A DNA stretch of 64,000 nt. Origin: Erysipelotrichaceae bacterium (GTDB lineage: Bacteria; Bacillota_I; Bacilli_A; Erysipelotrichales; Erysipelotrichaceae). Positions 8,001-15,853 of the stretch are shown here, one piece after another. The notes under the pieces were generated by a model. The model saw only the letters and a program-made list of their open reading frames with translations. It did not search any database and was not told the origin of the DNA. The stretch's first letter is position 1, and the number at the start of each line of letters is the position of its first letter. Made by a program: the position numbers and the translations under genes. The stretch is from positions 1 through 64,000 of the forward strand of contig JAFWEP010000047.1 of NCBI GenBank assembly GCA_017512885.1. Reading direction: 5' to 3'.

Positions 8001-8040
8001 AAAATGTCTCTACGGACATTATAACCGAAACAGAGACATT
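8001..8040 (-). promoter_or_regulatory. Terminator-like hairpin enclosing a -10 box
   Basis: AATGTCTCT (8003-8011) and AGAGACATT (8032-8040) form a perfect 9-bp stem. On the minus strand it is followed by TTCTTTTT, a terminator for the hemolysin III gene. The 20-nt loop holds TATAAT (minus strand, 8018-8023), placed about 33 nt before the cysE start. No strong -35 is visible. Confidence 0.55.
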
Positions 8041-8055
8041 CGTGCTCTTTGCGCA

Positions 8056-8745
8056 TCAGATGCAGACGAAGAAGTAGAGGCAGAGATAGTGACAGAGGGT
8101 ACCGCCCAGGACAAAGAGATGGAACAGTTCGTGATTGCCGAAGGCTGGATGACGCCCATGGAAGAGATCGATCTTTAAGCCATAGATGATCCCGCCGATG
8201 GTGTAGGAGATGCCTCCGGAAAGCAGCCAGAGGAATCCTCTGAGACCCAGCCCGCTGAACAGTTCCGGCAGAGAGAAGAGAGCGACCCAGCCCATGCCGA
8301 TATAGATGAGACTGGAGACCCAGCGCGGACAGTAGATCGCAAAATACTTGATGGCCATGCCTAAGACAGCCAGGGTCCAGACCGCTATGAGGATGACTTT
8401 GCCTTTCAGACCGGGAATGACTTCCAGACAGAAGGGGGTATAGGAGCCGGCGATCAACAGGAAGATGGAGAGGTGGTCCAGTCTCTTCAGCACCAGATTG
8501 ATGCGCGGAGAGATATCGAAGGAATGCCAGGCGCTGGAAGCGCCGTAAAGCAGGATGGCGCTCCAGAGGAAGACGCTCATGCCGAGCAGGGAAACATCGG
8601 AAGACGCAGCCCGGATCAGCAGGACCGGGGTCAGGGCGATCGCCGCCAGGAAACCGATGAAGTGACTTAAGGCTGCCAGAGGATCCTTCGGACGGAAAAG
8701 ATAAAGGGTGTCTTTATTTGCTGCACTGTATTTCAAAGCCGTCAT
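8056..8745 (-). CDS. Hemolysin III / PAQR-family membrane protein
   Basis: A 229-residue seven-helix membrane protein. PAQR-type residues are visible: SAWHSFD (Ser and His), a central LKRLDHLSIFLLIAGSYTP with Asp, and the C-terminal HPAFGNHELFHLFV with paired histidines expected to bind metal. The bacterial members are called hemolysin III but their physiological role, possibly lipid hydrolase-like, is unsettled. The start is supported by ATAGGAGG. It has its own promoter at 8787-8815. Confidence 0.88.
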   Translation of the reverse strand: MTALKYSAANKDTLYLFRPKDPLAALSHFIGFLAAIALTPVLLIRAASSDVSLLGMSVFLWSAILLYGASSAWHSFDISPRINLVLKRLDHLSIFLLIAGSYTPFCLEVIPGLKGKVILIAVWTLAVLGMAIKYFAIYCPRWVSSLIYIGMGWVALFSLPELFSGLGLRGFLWLLSGGISYTIGGIIYGLKIDLFHGRHPAFGNHELFHLFVLGGTLCHYLCLYFFVCI

Positions 8746-8786
8746 CGTTACCTCCTATCGGTTATTAAATACCTTATTACAAGATA

Positions 8787-8815
8787 ATAATAACGGTTAA
8801 ATAATAACTAGTCAA
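8787..8815 (-). promoter_or_regulatory. Promoter of the hemolysin III gene with direct repeats
   Basis: On the minus strand TTGACT (8810-8815), a 17-bp spacer and TATTAT (8787-8792). AATAATAAC occurs twice, 14 bp apart (8786-8794 and 8800-8808, plus reading), across the spacer and -10. That could be a regulator site. Confidence 0.75.
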
Positions 8816-8841
8816 GAGATACAGGATAACTGATAACGTAT

Positions 8842-8863
8842 AAAAAGCACCCGCAGGTGCTTT
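8842..8863 (-). terminator. Terminator of the esterase gene
   Basis: A perfect stem AAAGCACC / GGTGCTTT with a 4-nt loop is followed on the minus strand by a T run, 3 bp after the esterase stop codon. Confidence 0.85.
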
Positions 8864-8866
8864 CCC

Positions 8867-9670
8867 TTACTGAACGTTTCCGGCATGCAGTCCTTCTTTT
8901 TTCTCCTCGAGAGGGAGCCAGTCCAGTGCCTTCGGCAGCATCTTATCCCAGAAGAACCAGTCGTGGATGCCTTCCTCCTCCCGATAGACGAAGGGATACT
9001 TCTCTTCTTCCAGGAAGTCCCGGAAGGAATGGGAAGCAGGCAGGAGACCATCCTGCAGACCGCAGCAGAGGAAGATCTCCGGCTTTCTCTCTTTCAGCTG
9101 TTTTACCAGCCAGCGAGGATCCCTGTCGGTCCCTTTCGCTTTCTGCAGATCGCCGAAGACGGCTTCTTCGCCCATGACACTGCGGAAGTCCTCCTGTTCG
9201 AAGAAGTGGATGGCCGGGGACATCACGATGATCCGGCTGTAGGTATCGGCATACTTCAGACCGTTGCGCAGGGCGCCGTAGCCGCCCATCGAGAGGCCTC
9301 CGATATAGGTGTCTTCTCTCTTCTCCGAGAGGGGAAACATACGGCGGGTGATCAGCGGCAGCTCTTCGCCGATGAAACTGCCGAAATCCCGGTGCAGGAG
9401 CGGCTCATCGGCATCGATATAGAAGGAATTCTCGCCGGCAGGCATCACGACAGCCAGGCCTTTCTGTGCAGCCGAGAGGGCAACGCGGGTATTGTGCAGC
9501 CAGCCTTCTTCATTGCCCAAAAGACCATGCAGGAGATAAAGCGTCTTGTATTTCTTTCCGGCCGGATCGAGATAGCCGTTGGGACCTAAGCGGTCAGCCG
9601 GCAGGATGACTTCCAGCGGAACGGGACGGCGCAGAGCCTGAGACATATAGGTGACACGTAAAACAGCCAT
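8867..9670 (-). CDS. Esterase D / tributyrin-esterase family hydrolase
   Basis: A 267-residue alpha/beta hydrolase. TLYLLHGLLGNEEGW forms the oxyanion-hole region, GLSMGGYGA carries the nucleophile Ser, GLQDGLLPAS probably the Asp, and EGIHDWFFW the His. There is no signal peptide, so it is cytosolic. Relatives hydrolyse short acyl esters, and some act on S-formylglutathione. The minus-strand start has AGGAGG upstream. Single gene with its own terminator. Confidence 0.85.
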   Translation of the reverse strand: MAVLRVTYMSQALRRPVPLEVILPADRLGPNGYLDPAGKKYKTLYLLHGLLGNEEGWLHNTRVALSAAQKGLAVVMPAGENSFYIDADEPLLHRDFGSFIGEELPLITRRMFPLSEKREDTYIGGLSMGGYGALRNGLKYADTYSRIIVMSPAIHFFEQEDFRSVMGEEAVFGDLQKAKGTDRDPRWLVKQLKERKPEIFLCCGLQDGLLPASHSFRDFLEEEKYPFVYREEEGIHDWFFWDKMLPKALDWLPLEEKKEGLHAGNVQ

Positions 9671-9761
9671 GATACTGCCTCCTTTTCTGCCATTATAACA
9701 AATGCCTGCTCTGCAGATTATGATAGAATGGAAACAGTATTATTGCGGAAAGAGTGCAGAA

Positions 9762-11558
9762 ATGAGTATTACCGATATTCTGAGTTTATTCGGCGGACTG
9801 GCCTTATTCCTCTATGGTATGCGTCTGATGGGCGACGGTCTGAAGGAAGGCTCTTCCGGGACCTTGAAGAAGGTCATGGAGTCCGTCACCAACAATCCTT
9901 TCAAGGCTTTCCTGCTGGGTCTCGGCGTCACGGCTCTGATCCAGTCTTCAACAGCAACGATCGTCATCACCTCCGGTCTCGTCGCAGCCGGGATCATCAC
10001 GCTGCGTCAGTCTCTGGGCATCATCGTCGGCGCCAATGTCGGCACTACCGTGACCGGTCAGATCATCCGTCTGCTGGACCTGGATTCTTCGGCTGTCGGC
10101 TGGCTCAATCTCTTCAAGCCCTCGACCCTGGCTCCGATCGCCCTGATCATCGGCATCGTCCTGATCATGGGACTGAAAGTCCGCAACGGACGGATGATCG
10201 GCAACATTGCCATCGGTTTCGGCATCCTTTTTACCGGACTGATCAATATGACGACGGCCGTCGATACCTTAAGCGAGAGCGGCGCCTTTGAGGTATTGCT
10301 GAACTCTCTGTCCGGCAATCCCTTCATGGGCTATACGGTCGGTGCGGTCGTATCCTTTATCCTGCAGAGCTCTTCGGCCACGATCGGCATCCTGCAGGCC
10401 TTCTCTGCATCCGGGCATCTGACTTTCAAAGCTGTCTATGCGGTCATCGCCGGTGTTTTCCTGGGTGACTGCCTGACGACCGCCATCGTCTGCTGGATCG
10501 GCACCGAGACAGCCGCCAAGCGGGTCGGTCTGATCAATGTGCTCTTCAACCTCTGCAAGACGGTGCTGTCACTGGCAGCTGTCCTGCTGCTGCATCGCTT
10601 CGGATTCCTGGACGGGATCTGGGAGAGGACTGTCGATTCCGGCGGCATTGCCAACACCAATACGCTTTACAACCTCGGTTCCGCTCTGGTGCTGCTGCCC
10701 TTCCTGGGCCTTTTCGAAAAGGCCGGAAAGCATTTCCTGCCGGAAAAGCCCAAGACCGTCAATCCCTACCAGGAAAAGCTGGACGCTCTCAACCCGGTCT
10801 TCTTCGATTCCCCGGCGCTGGCTTTGCGCAGCTGTTATGACCTGCTGCTGACGATGTTTACGACGGCACGAGAGAATGTGGAACGCTCCTTTGCCCTGGT
10901 CCGGAAATATGATCCGCAGGTCGTTAAGGACATCGACCGCGATGAAGAATACGTCGACCAGATGGCTGACCGGCTGAGCAACTACCTGGCTCAGTTATCC
11001 GGTGTCGTCAAGGCGGATTACCACGTCGCGATCATGAACCAGTACTTCAAGGACTTCGTGGAATTTGAACGGCTCTCCGATCTGGCCGTCGATATCGCCG
11101 AAGAAGCGGAAGATATCTCTCTGGACGGGAACGGACTGCCGGAGATCATCCTGCAGGAACTGGATGTCCTGCATGATCTGCTGGAGGAAGTCATGGACAA
11201 TACCTATGAAGCCTTCCGTTCAAGGGATCTGGATGCGGCTGCCCGCATCGAACCTCTGGAAGAAGTGGTCGACAATATGGTCATCTCCATGAAGGAACAC
11301 CATCTGAAACATCTGGCTGACGGGAAATATACCGTCTATTCCGGTACCGCGTATGTCAATATCCTGGGCTTTGCGGAACGTATCTCCGATATGTGCTCCA
11401 ACATCGGTCTGGCTACGGTCGCCCGGGTCAAACCGATCGAAGATCATGAATACGAGATGAACCTGCTGTCCGGCAGGAACGAGGAGTTCAACGAACAGTA
11501 TGCGGAAGCCCGGAAAAAATACTTCGGCAAACTGCATACTTTGGAGGATAAAGAGTAA
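9762..11558 (+). CDS. Na+/phosphate symporter with PhoU-like C-terminal domain
   Basis: A 598-residue protein. Residues 1 to about 330 hold two PF02690 repeats with the signature QSSTAT (repeat 1) and QSSSAT (repeat 2), many membrane helices and GANVGTTVTGQ. Residues about 370-590 are a soluble helical PhoU-like region (VDQMADRLSNYLAQLSG, VVDNMVISMKEHHLKHL). NptA-type proteins take up phosphate with sodium. I chose ATG 9762 because the hydrophobic N-terminus starts there. An upstream ATG at 9702 lies over a promoter-like TAGAAT. The PfkB gene begins 2 bp after the stop. Confidence 0.88.
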   Translation: MSITDILSLFGGLALFLYGMRLMGDGLKEGSSGTLKKVMESVTNNPFKAFLLGLGVTALIQSSTATIVITSGLVAAGIITLRQSLGIIVGANVGTTVTGQIIRLLDLDSSAVGWLNLFKPSTLAPIALIIGIVLIMGLKVRNGRMIGNIAIGFGILFTGLINMTTAVDTLSESGAFEVLLNSLSGNPFMGYTVGAVVSFILQSSSATIGILQAFSASGHLTFKAVYAVIAGVFLGDCLTTAIVCWIGTETAAKRVGLINVLFNLCKTVLSLAAVLLLHRFGFLDGIWERTVDSGGIANTNTLYNLGSALVLLPFLGLFEKAGKHFLPEKPKTVNPYQEKLDALNPVFFDSPALALRSCYDLLLTMFTTARENVERSFALVRKYDPQVVKDIDRDEEYVDQMADRLSNYLAQLSGVVKADYHVAIMNQYFKDFVEFERLSDLAVDIAEEAEDISLDGNGLPEIILQELDVLHDLLEEVMDNTYEAFRSRDLDAAARIEPLEEVVDNMVISMKEHHLKHLADGKYTVYSGTAYVNILGFAERISDMCSNIGLATVARVKPIEDHEYEMNLLSGRNEEFNEQYAEARKKYFGKLHTLEDKE

Positions 11559-11560
11559 CG

Positions 11561-12472
11561 ATGTCCTATACGGTCTTTCTGGGAACACCCTGTATCGATG
11601 AGTATTACGAGATCGCCGAGTGGCCGCAGATGGGGGCCAAATTTGCCTGTGTTCCAAAGGGGCAGAGCGCCGGCGGCATGATCGCCAATGCGGCCTGTGT
11701 GATGGCCGGTTACGGTGAGAAGGTCTATTCGTTCTGCGGCTTAAGCAAGGGGCCGGATACAGACTTCCTCTTTGCCGACTTTGCCCGCAACCATGTCGAT
11801 ACCTCGCAGATCATCCTGCGGGAAGAGGGGACCGATGCCAAGTGTCTGATCTTCCAGACGGAAACAGACCGTTCCATCGCCGTCGTCGCCGGAGATCCCT
11901 GGCAGATCGTACCGAATGAAGAACAGAAGGCCTTCTTAAAAGGAGCCGCCTATCTCTATACCACCCTCAGTGCCGCCAATGACTATGCCGATCCTTTGCC
12001 TCTTTTCAACGAGATGAAGGAAGCCGGCGTCCGCTTAGTCTTCGACAACGAAGTGACCGCTTACCGCAAAGGCTGGGAAGATTATGTAAGAAACAGCTAC
12101 ATCGTCTCCATGAACGAACATGCCCTGCGCACCTTTGCGGAAGGCAGTACGAACGAAGAACTGGAAGCGAAACTGCTGGATCTGGGCACGGAGATCATCG
12201 TGGAGACGCTGGGAGCCCAGGGCTGCAAGGTCCTGACCAGGGAAGGCTCCTTCGCCGTCCCGGCCTACGAAGTCCCGGTGAAGGATACGACCGGGGCCGG
12301 AGATACCTTCAATACCAGTTTCCTCTTTGCCCTGAAGCAGGGCAGAGAACTGAAGGAAGCCGCAGAGTTTGCGACGGCAGCAGCCAACCGGGCGATCACC
12401 CTGCAGGGAGCCCGCAGCGGGATCGCTGCCAGTGAAGAAGTGCTGGCTTTCCGGAAGGAATACGGACGTTAA
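11561..12472 (+). CDS. PfkB-family sugar/nucleoside kinase
   Basis: A 303-residue ribokinase-fold kinase. An N-terminal substrate region (AGGMIANAACVMAGYG) is followed by the C-terminal anion hole and base DTTGAGD (242-248, Asp248 catalytic). The substrate is not predictable. It is apparently co-transcribed with the phosphate symporter (2-bp gap), which may only reflect compact packing. The adjacent terminator ends the unit. Confidence 0.85.
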   Translation: MSYTVFLGTPCIDEYYEIAEWPQMGAKFACVPKGQSAGGMIANAACVMAGYGEKVYSFCGLSKGPDTDFLFADFARNHVDTSQIILREEGTDAKCLIFQTETDRSIAVVAGDPWQIVPNEEQKAFLKGAAYLYTTLSAANDYADPLPLFNEMKEAGVRLVFDNEVTAYRKGWEDYVRNSYIVSMNEHALRTFAEGSTNEELEAKLLDLGTEIIVETLGAQGCKVLTREGSFAVPAYEVPVKDTTGAGDTFNTSFLFALKQGRELKEAAEFATAAANRAITLQGARSGIAASEEVLAFRKEYGR

Positions 12473-12473
12473 G

Positions 12474-12499
12474 AAAAAGATCTCTAGCGAGATCTTTTT
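12474..12499. terminator. Bidirectional terminator
   Basis: A perfect 11-bp stem AAAAAGATCTC / GAGATCTTTTT with loop TAGC serves the convergent PfkB and carboxypeptidase genes. The same stem sequence recurs at 14215-14240. Confidence 0.9.
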
Positions 12500-13764
12500 G
12501 CGTACTTTCTTTTCCGTTTCCTTAAGTTCTTCTGACGAAGCATACAGATCACCGCAGCGAAGATGATCAGCAGGGCAAAGAAGAGCGTCAGGACCATCTT
12601 ACCGAAAGTAAAGCCATGCGGCAGGAGATAGACCCTTTCAAAACGGGCGATACGGCTCAGTTTCAGATCCGTATCCAATGTGTATCTTTCTTCGTAGAGC
12701 AGTTCTCCGTCCTGATAGAAGGAGACATGTCCGATCTCATCACCCCTCCTTAACGGGGCGTAGAGCTCTTCCGGGAGCTTCCATTCACTGCGGAAGGATC
12801 CTGCCGGCAGATCGATGCGGTAGGTCTCCTGCGCCCGTACTTCGTAGAGCCTCTCTTTGCCGGTATCGTAGACCGGAACAGCAGCCAGCAGTTCTCCCTG
12901 CTGCAGCAGATCGTGACGTTCATAGCTGCTGAAGAAATGATCATAGAGCGTCCAGACATCCCAGAACAGGGCATCCCGTCCGCCTTCCACCGAAGAATCG
13001 CAGACGATGATACTGAGGTCCATTCCTTCCGAGACTGCCGAAGAAGCCATACAGTACCCGGCCATCCCGGTAAAACCGGTCTTTCCGCCGCGGAAGCCGG
13101 GGATCTCTCCCAGTACATGCATGCGGGCCCGGAACCAGGACTGCATCGGATATCCGGCCGGGTTGGAAGCGACCGGAGCCGAACGATAGACGTCCATGGC
13201 GGCGATCTCATTGAACAGGGCATTCTGCCGGCAGTAGTTCAGCAGCAGGGCCATATCCTTGGCGGTGGAGTAGTGATCACTGTCATGCAGGCCGGTAGCA
13301 TTGGTGAAGTGCGTATCCTGCATGCCGATCTCGGCAGCTTTTTCGTTCATCCGTTCGATGAAATCGGTCAGCGAATCATCGACCTGCAGGGCCAGGGCAT
13401 GGACGCAGTCCGCACCCGAAGAGAGCAGGGCTCCGCAGAGCAGGTCATAGACCGATACTTCGTCTCCGATCTCATAACCCACAACGGAGGCATTCTGTTC
13501 GTACAGCCCCGCCAGCATGCGCCCGGTGATCGTCACGATCCGGTCCGTATCCCGGATCTCTTCCATAGCCAGGATGACGCTCATCATCTTGGTCAGCGAA
13601 GCCGGATACATCTTCTCCTCGCCGTTCTTCTCGTAGAGGACCTGTCCGGTCTCCCGGTCCATGACGTAGGCATATTCAGCACCGATCGCGATCTCCTCTT
13701 CCGCCTGCAGAGGCAGGATACAGAAGGAGAGGAGCAGGATCAGCAGGATCAGAAACTTTTTCAT
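12484..13764 (-). CDS. Serine-type D-Ala-D-Ala carboxypeptidase (DacF/PBP5-like)
   Basis: A 426-residue exported penicillin-binding protein that trims the terminal D-Ala from peptidoglycan stem peptides. It has a signal peptide (FLILLILLLSFCILPLQA), the SLTK tetrad (PASLTKMM), an SSGADC motif (the SxN-like element), GGKTGFTGMAG (KTG), a beta-rich C-terminal domain, and a C-terminal membrane anchor followed by a basic tail. The start at 13764 gives the signal peptide. It lies 6 nt after a TATAAT box with no good ribosome binding site, so the mRNA may be leaderless. An upstream ATG at 13827 is less likely. Confidence 0.88.
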   Translation of the reverse strand: MKKFLILLILLLSFCILPLQAEEEIAIGAEYAYVMDRETGQVLYEKNGEEKMYPASLTKMMSVILAMEEIRDTDRIVTITGRMLAGLYEQNASVVGYEIGDEVSVYDLLCGALLSSGADCVHALALQVDDSLTDFIERMNEKAAEIGMQDTHFTNATGLHDSDHYSTAKDMALLLNYCRQNALFNEIAAMDVYRSAPVASNPAGYPMQSWFRARMHVLGEIPGFRGGKTGFTGMAGYCMASSAVSEGMDLSIIVCDSSVEGGRDALFWDVWTLYDHFFSSYERHDLLQQGELLAAVPVYDTGKERLYEVRAQETYRIDLPAGSFRSEWKLPEELYAPLRRGDEIGHVSFYQDGELLYEERYTLDTDLKLSRIARFERVYLLPHGFTFGKMVLTLFFALLIIFAAVICMLRQKNLRKRKRKYAKRSR

Positions 13765-13880
13765 ATGTCTATTATATCCCCCGGAATACCTGAAGAAGAA
13801 GGAAATAAGATCCCTGCAGAAAGGCACGTATCTTTCCAGAATGAGTTTTCAAAGGTATAATGACAGTCAGGAGGGGAAAC

Positions 13881-14216
13881 ATGAACGTAGAAAAAAGAAG
13901 CCCGGAAGAGACGAAGAAGATCATCGACGAGATCGCTGCCGTCATCAAACCGATCTTTGCGAAATACAATGTGCATAAGCTCGGTCTCTTCGGCGCCTAT
14001 GCCTTAGGTCTGCAGAGTGAGATCTCCAATGTCGATATCTGGTGCGAAAGAGGCGATGTGACCAACTTCAACGCGCTGATGAGCGTAGAGAAGGAAGTCA
14101 AGGAAGCCCTCGGCAAACCTGTCAACATCCAGTTCTCGGATGCCGATCTGAGCCCGTACTATCTGCAGGATATCACCGCAACTTTCGTCGATCTGACTGA
14201 CGAAGAATACAAGTAA
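13881..14216 (+). CDS. Nucleotidyltransferase-fold (MNT-like) protein, probably inactive
   Basis: A 111-residue protein whose KLGLFGAYALGLQSEISNVDIW stretch (residues about 33-54) aligns with the GSxxxG...SDxD motif of minimal nucleotidyltransferases. The motif Ser is Ala39 and the first catalytic Asp position is Asn50; only Asp52 remains. It is therefore likely catalytically dead. MNT proteins usually pair with HEPN toxins, but no HEPN gene is adjacent. The start has CAGGAGGGG upstream. Single gene. Confidence 0.6.
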   Translation: MNVEKRSPEETKKIIDEIAAVIKPIFAKYNVHKLGLFGAYALGLQSEISNVDIWCERGDVTNFNALMSVEKEVKEALGKPVNIQFSDADLSPYYLQDITATFVDLTDEEYK

Positions 14217-14240
14217 AAAGATCTCGGCTGAGATCTTTTT
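14215..14240. terminator. Terminator after the nucleotidyltransferase-like gene
   Basis: AAAAAGATCTC-GGCT-GAGATCTTTTT, a perfect 11-bp stem with T runs. It overlaps the stop codon and is identical in stem to the hairpin at 12474. Confidence 0.9.
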
Positions 14241-14288
14241 CTTTATGTCTCTCTTTCGGCAGGAGCGGGGATCCCGGGAAGCACAGGA

Positions 14289-15359
14289 TCACTTCAGTCC
14301 GTCTGTCATCTCCAGCAGTTCCAGATAGAATTCCCGGATATCATGTTTCTTCATCAGTCCGCCCTGCAGTGCCATATGGTCTCCGTCAAAGGGAGGGAAG
14401 ACGTTCCAGATCCCTTTTTCGATATGTTCTTTCTCAAAGACTCTGGCCGGCGCGCCGAAGGGAGCCCCGGCAGAGACCGTATTCACTAAACCGTCATTCT
14501 CCTGCCACTTCTCATCGATCACATATCCTCCGGCCGTCTTTCCGGTATAGGCGCCGATCTGTGCGGCCCGCATCACGAAGAGCGGCTCCATCCCTTTCTT
14601 CGGACGATGGGTCCCATCTGCCTGTTTCTCGGTATAAGAGCAGGGCACGGCAAAATAATAGACATCCGGAAGAGCTGCGATCCTCTGATTCAGAGCCAGG
14701 GCATTGTCGATATGCATATCATAGGCAGCGAAGTCTCTGCTGTCCCGTTCGTCTGTCTCTGCGGTCGTTCCCTTCGACATCAGCGCCGCCAGGGAAGGGC
14801 TCCAGAAGGAGACTTTGACTTCTTCGGGATGAAAGTTTTCATCTTCGAACATATCATAAGCAGTGGTGCCGTTGGTCGGTGCGGCCAGGGTGATCAGAGA
14901 ATGGATGTGTCTTCCCCTGCCTCCCAGAAAGAAGGGCGAGACCTCTCCGCTCTCTTTTCTTTCTTCCGCATCCCCGTTGGCCAACAGTTCCGCAAAGAGC
15001 CTTACAGTCGCTCCGCCGAAGGAATGTCCCAGCAGGACCAGTCTGGTGTCTTCATTCCATGTGATCAGGGGATCTTTGGAGAAATCCCGTCCGTAACGCT
15101 CATGGTGGTACTTCTTACTGTGGACAGCCCCGTAGTCGGTCACTGTTCCCGTTAACTGTGCGTAGAGCTCGCAGGCCCGGTCCCAGGCGCTGCCGCCCGG
15201 TGCGACCGAAGCCGCAGCACAGGAGCAGCCTTTTTCCTTCAGGTAAGCGATCAGATCGCCGCCCCGCATCCCCCAGTAGGGCATCCTCTTATAGGCTTCG
15301 TCATAGCTTCCCCAGCCGGATAAGCCATGGACAAAGATATACTGCAGATCCTGTTTCAT
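14289..15359 (-). CDS. Lipase of the staphylococcal/geobacillus type
   Basis: A 356-residue alpha/beta hydrolase. IFVHGLSGWGSYDE (oxyanion hole), LLGHSFGGATVRLF (nucleophile Ser), a middle part with GGRGRHIHSLITLAAPTNG, NDGLVNTVSAGAP (acid Asp), and DGDHMALQ (His) match the large Firmicutes lipase family. It lacks any signal peptide, unlike secreted staphylococcal lipases, so it may act in the cytosol or leave by another route. Its ATG overlaps the stop of the upstream membrane-protein gene (ATGA). The ORF can be read open to 15590, but that would overlap this neighbour. Confidence 0.82.
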   Translation of the reverse strand: MKQDLQYIFVHGLSGWGSYDEAYKRMPYWGMRGGDLIAYLKEKGCSCAAASVAPGGSAWDRACELYAQLTGTVTDYGAVHSKKYHHERYGRDFSKDPLITWNEDTRLVLLGHSFGGATVRLFAELLANGDAEERKESGEVSPFFLGGRGRHIHSLITLAAPTNGTTAYDMFEDENFHPEEVKVSFWSPSLAALMSKGTTAETDERDSRDFAAYDMHIDNALALNQRIAALPDVYYFAVPCSYTEKQADGTHRPKKGMEPLFVMRAAQIGAYTGKTAGGYVIDEKWQENDGLVNTVSAGAPFGAPARVFEKEHIEKGIWNVFPPFDGDHMALQGGLMKKHDIREFYLELLEMTDGLK

Positions 15360-15754
15360 AGGCTCTCTCTCCTGTTCAGTTCCCTTTCGATCCTGTTCAG
15401 GGTATCGAAGAAGCGCCAGGTGGCAACAGCCGGCCCCATCAGCAGCAATCCCAGCGTATTCCAGCCGAACATGTGCCGCCAGGAAGTATAAGGGCCTTCG
15501 ATGCCCAGTTCGATCGCTTTCGCTTTCAGTTCTTCGGCGATATCCGCCATCCAGACCAGGGTATAGAGGAAAAGGTCCGGGATGCCCCATAAGTAGGCCT
15601 GCCAGTAGGGCATGACCTTATGTCCGATGATCTCTTCCAGTTCTTCCTGCAGTCCCTGCGGCATATAGAACAGGAAGAAGAAGCCTGCCGTAAAGAAATC
15701 GACGAAGCCCAGCCAGAAACCGGGCCGGTCGGTATGTTTATAATACGCTGTCAT
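15356..15754 (-). CDS. Small membrane protein resembling DUF4234
   Basis: A 132-residue protein with about three hydrophobic segments (WLGFVDFFTAGFFFLFYMP; AYLWGIPDLFLYTLVWMADI; TLGLLLMGPAVATWRFF) and the WKxY-like layout of DUF4234 proteins ending in a basic, amphipathic helix. No function is known. It is translationally coupled to the lipase. A TATAAT box on the minus strand (15764-15769) lies only 9 nt before the start codon, with no ribosome binding site. Confidence 0.6.
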   Translation of the reverse strand: MTAYYKHTDRPGFWLGFVDFFTAGFFFLFYMPQGLQEELEEIIGHKVMPYWQAYLWGIPDLFLYTLVWMADIAEELKAKAIELGIEGPYTSWRHMFGWNTLGLLLMGPAVATWRFFDTLNRIERELNRRESL

Positions 15755-15783
15755 TCTAACTAGATTATAAAGAATTCTGTGAA

Positions 15784-15812
15784 TTGACGATTGTGAATGC
15801 TATGAAAATAAT
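15784..15812 (+). promoter_or_regulatory. Promoter of the M28 peptidase gene
   Basis: TTGACG (15784-15789), a 17-bp spacer and AATAAT (15807-15812), followed by an AAAAAGGAG ribosome binding site before the start at 15854. Confidence 0.65.
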
Positions 15813-15853
15813 GTAAAATATATTCATTCTATGAAAAAAGGAGTCAGAAAGTT

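Noticed and set aside
9702-9761. Longer start for the Na/phosphate symporter
   Set aside because: The added residues are polar and unlike the family N-terminus, and the region holds promoter-like sequence instead of a ribosome binding site.
13764-13800. Strong leaderless promoter claim for the carboxypeptidase gene
   Set aside because: Kept only as a weak member of the set: the -10 is perfect but no -35 is visible, and GGGGGA 12 nt upstream of the ATG could act as a distant ribosome binding site.
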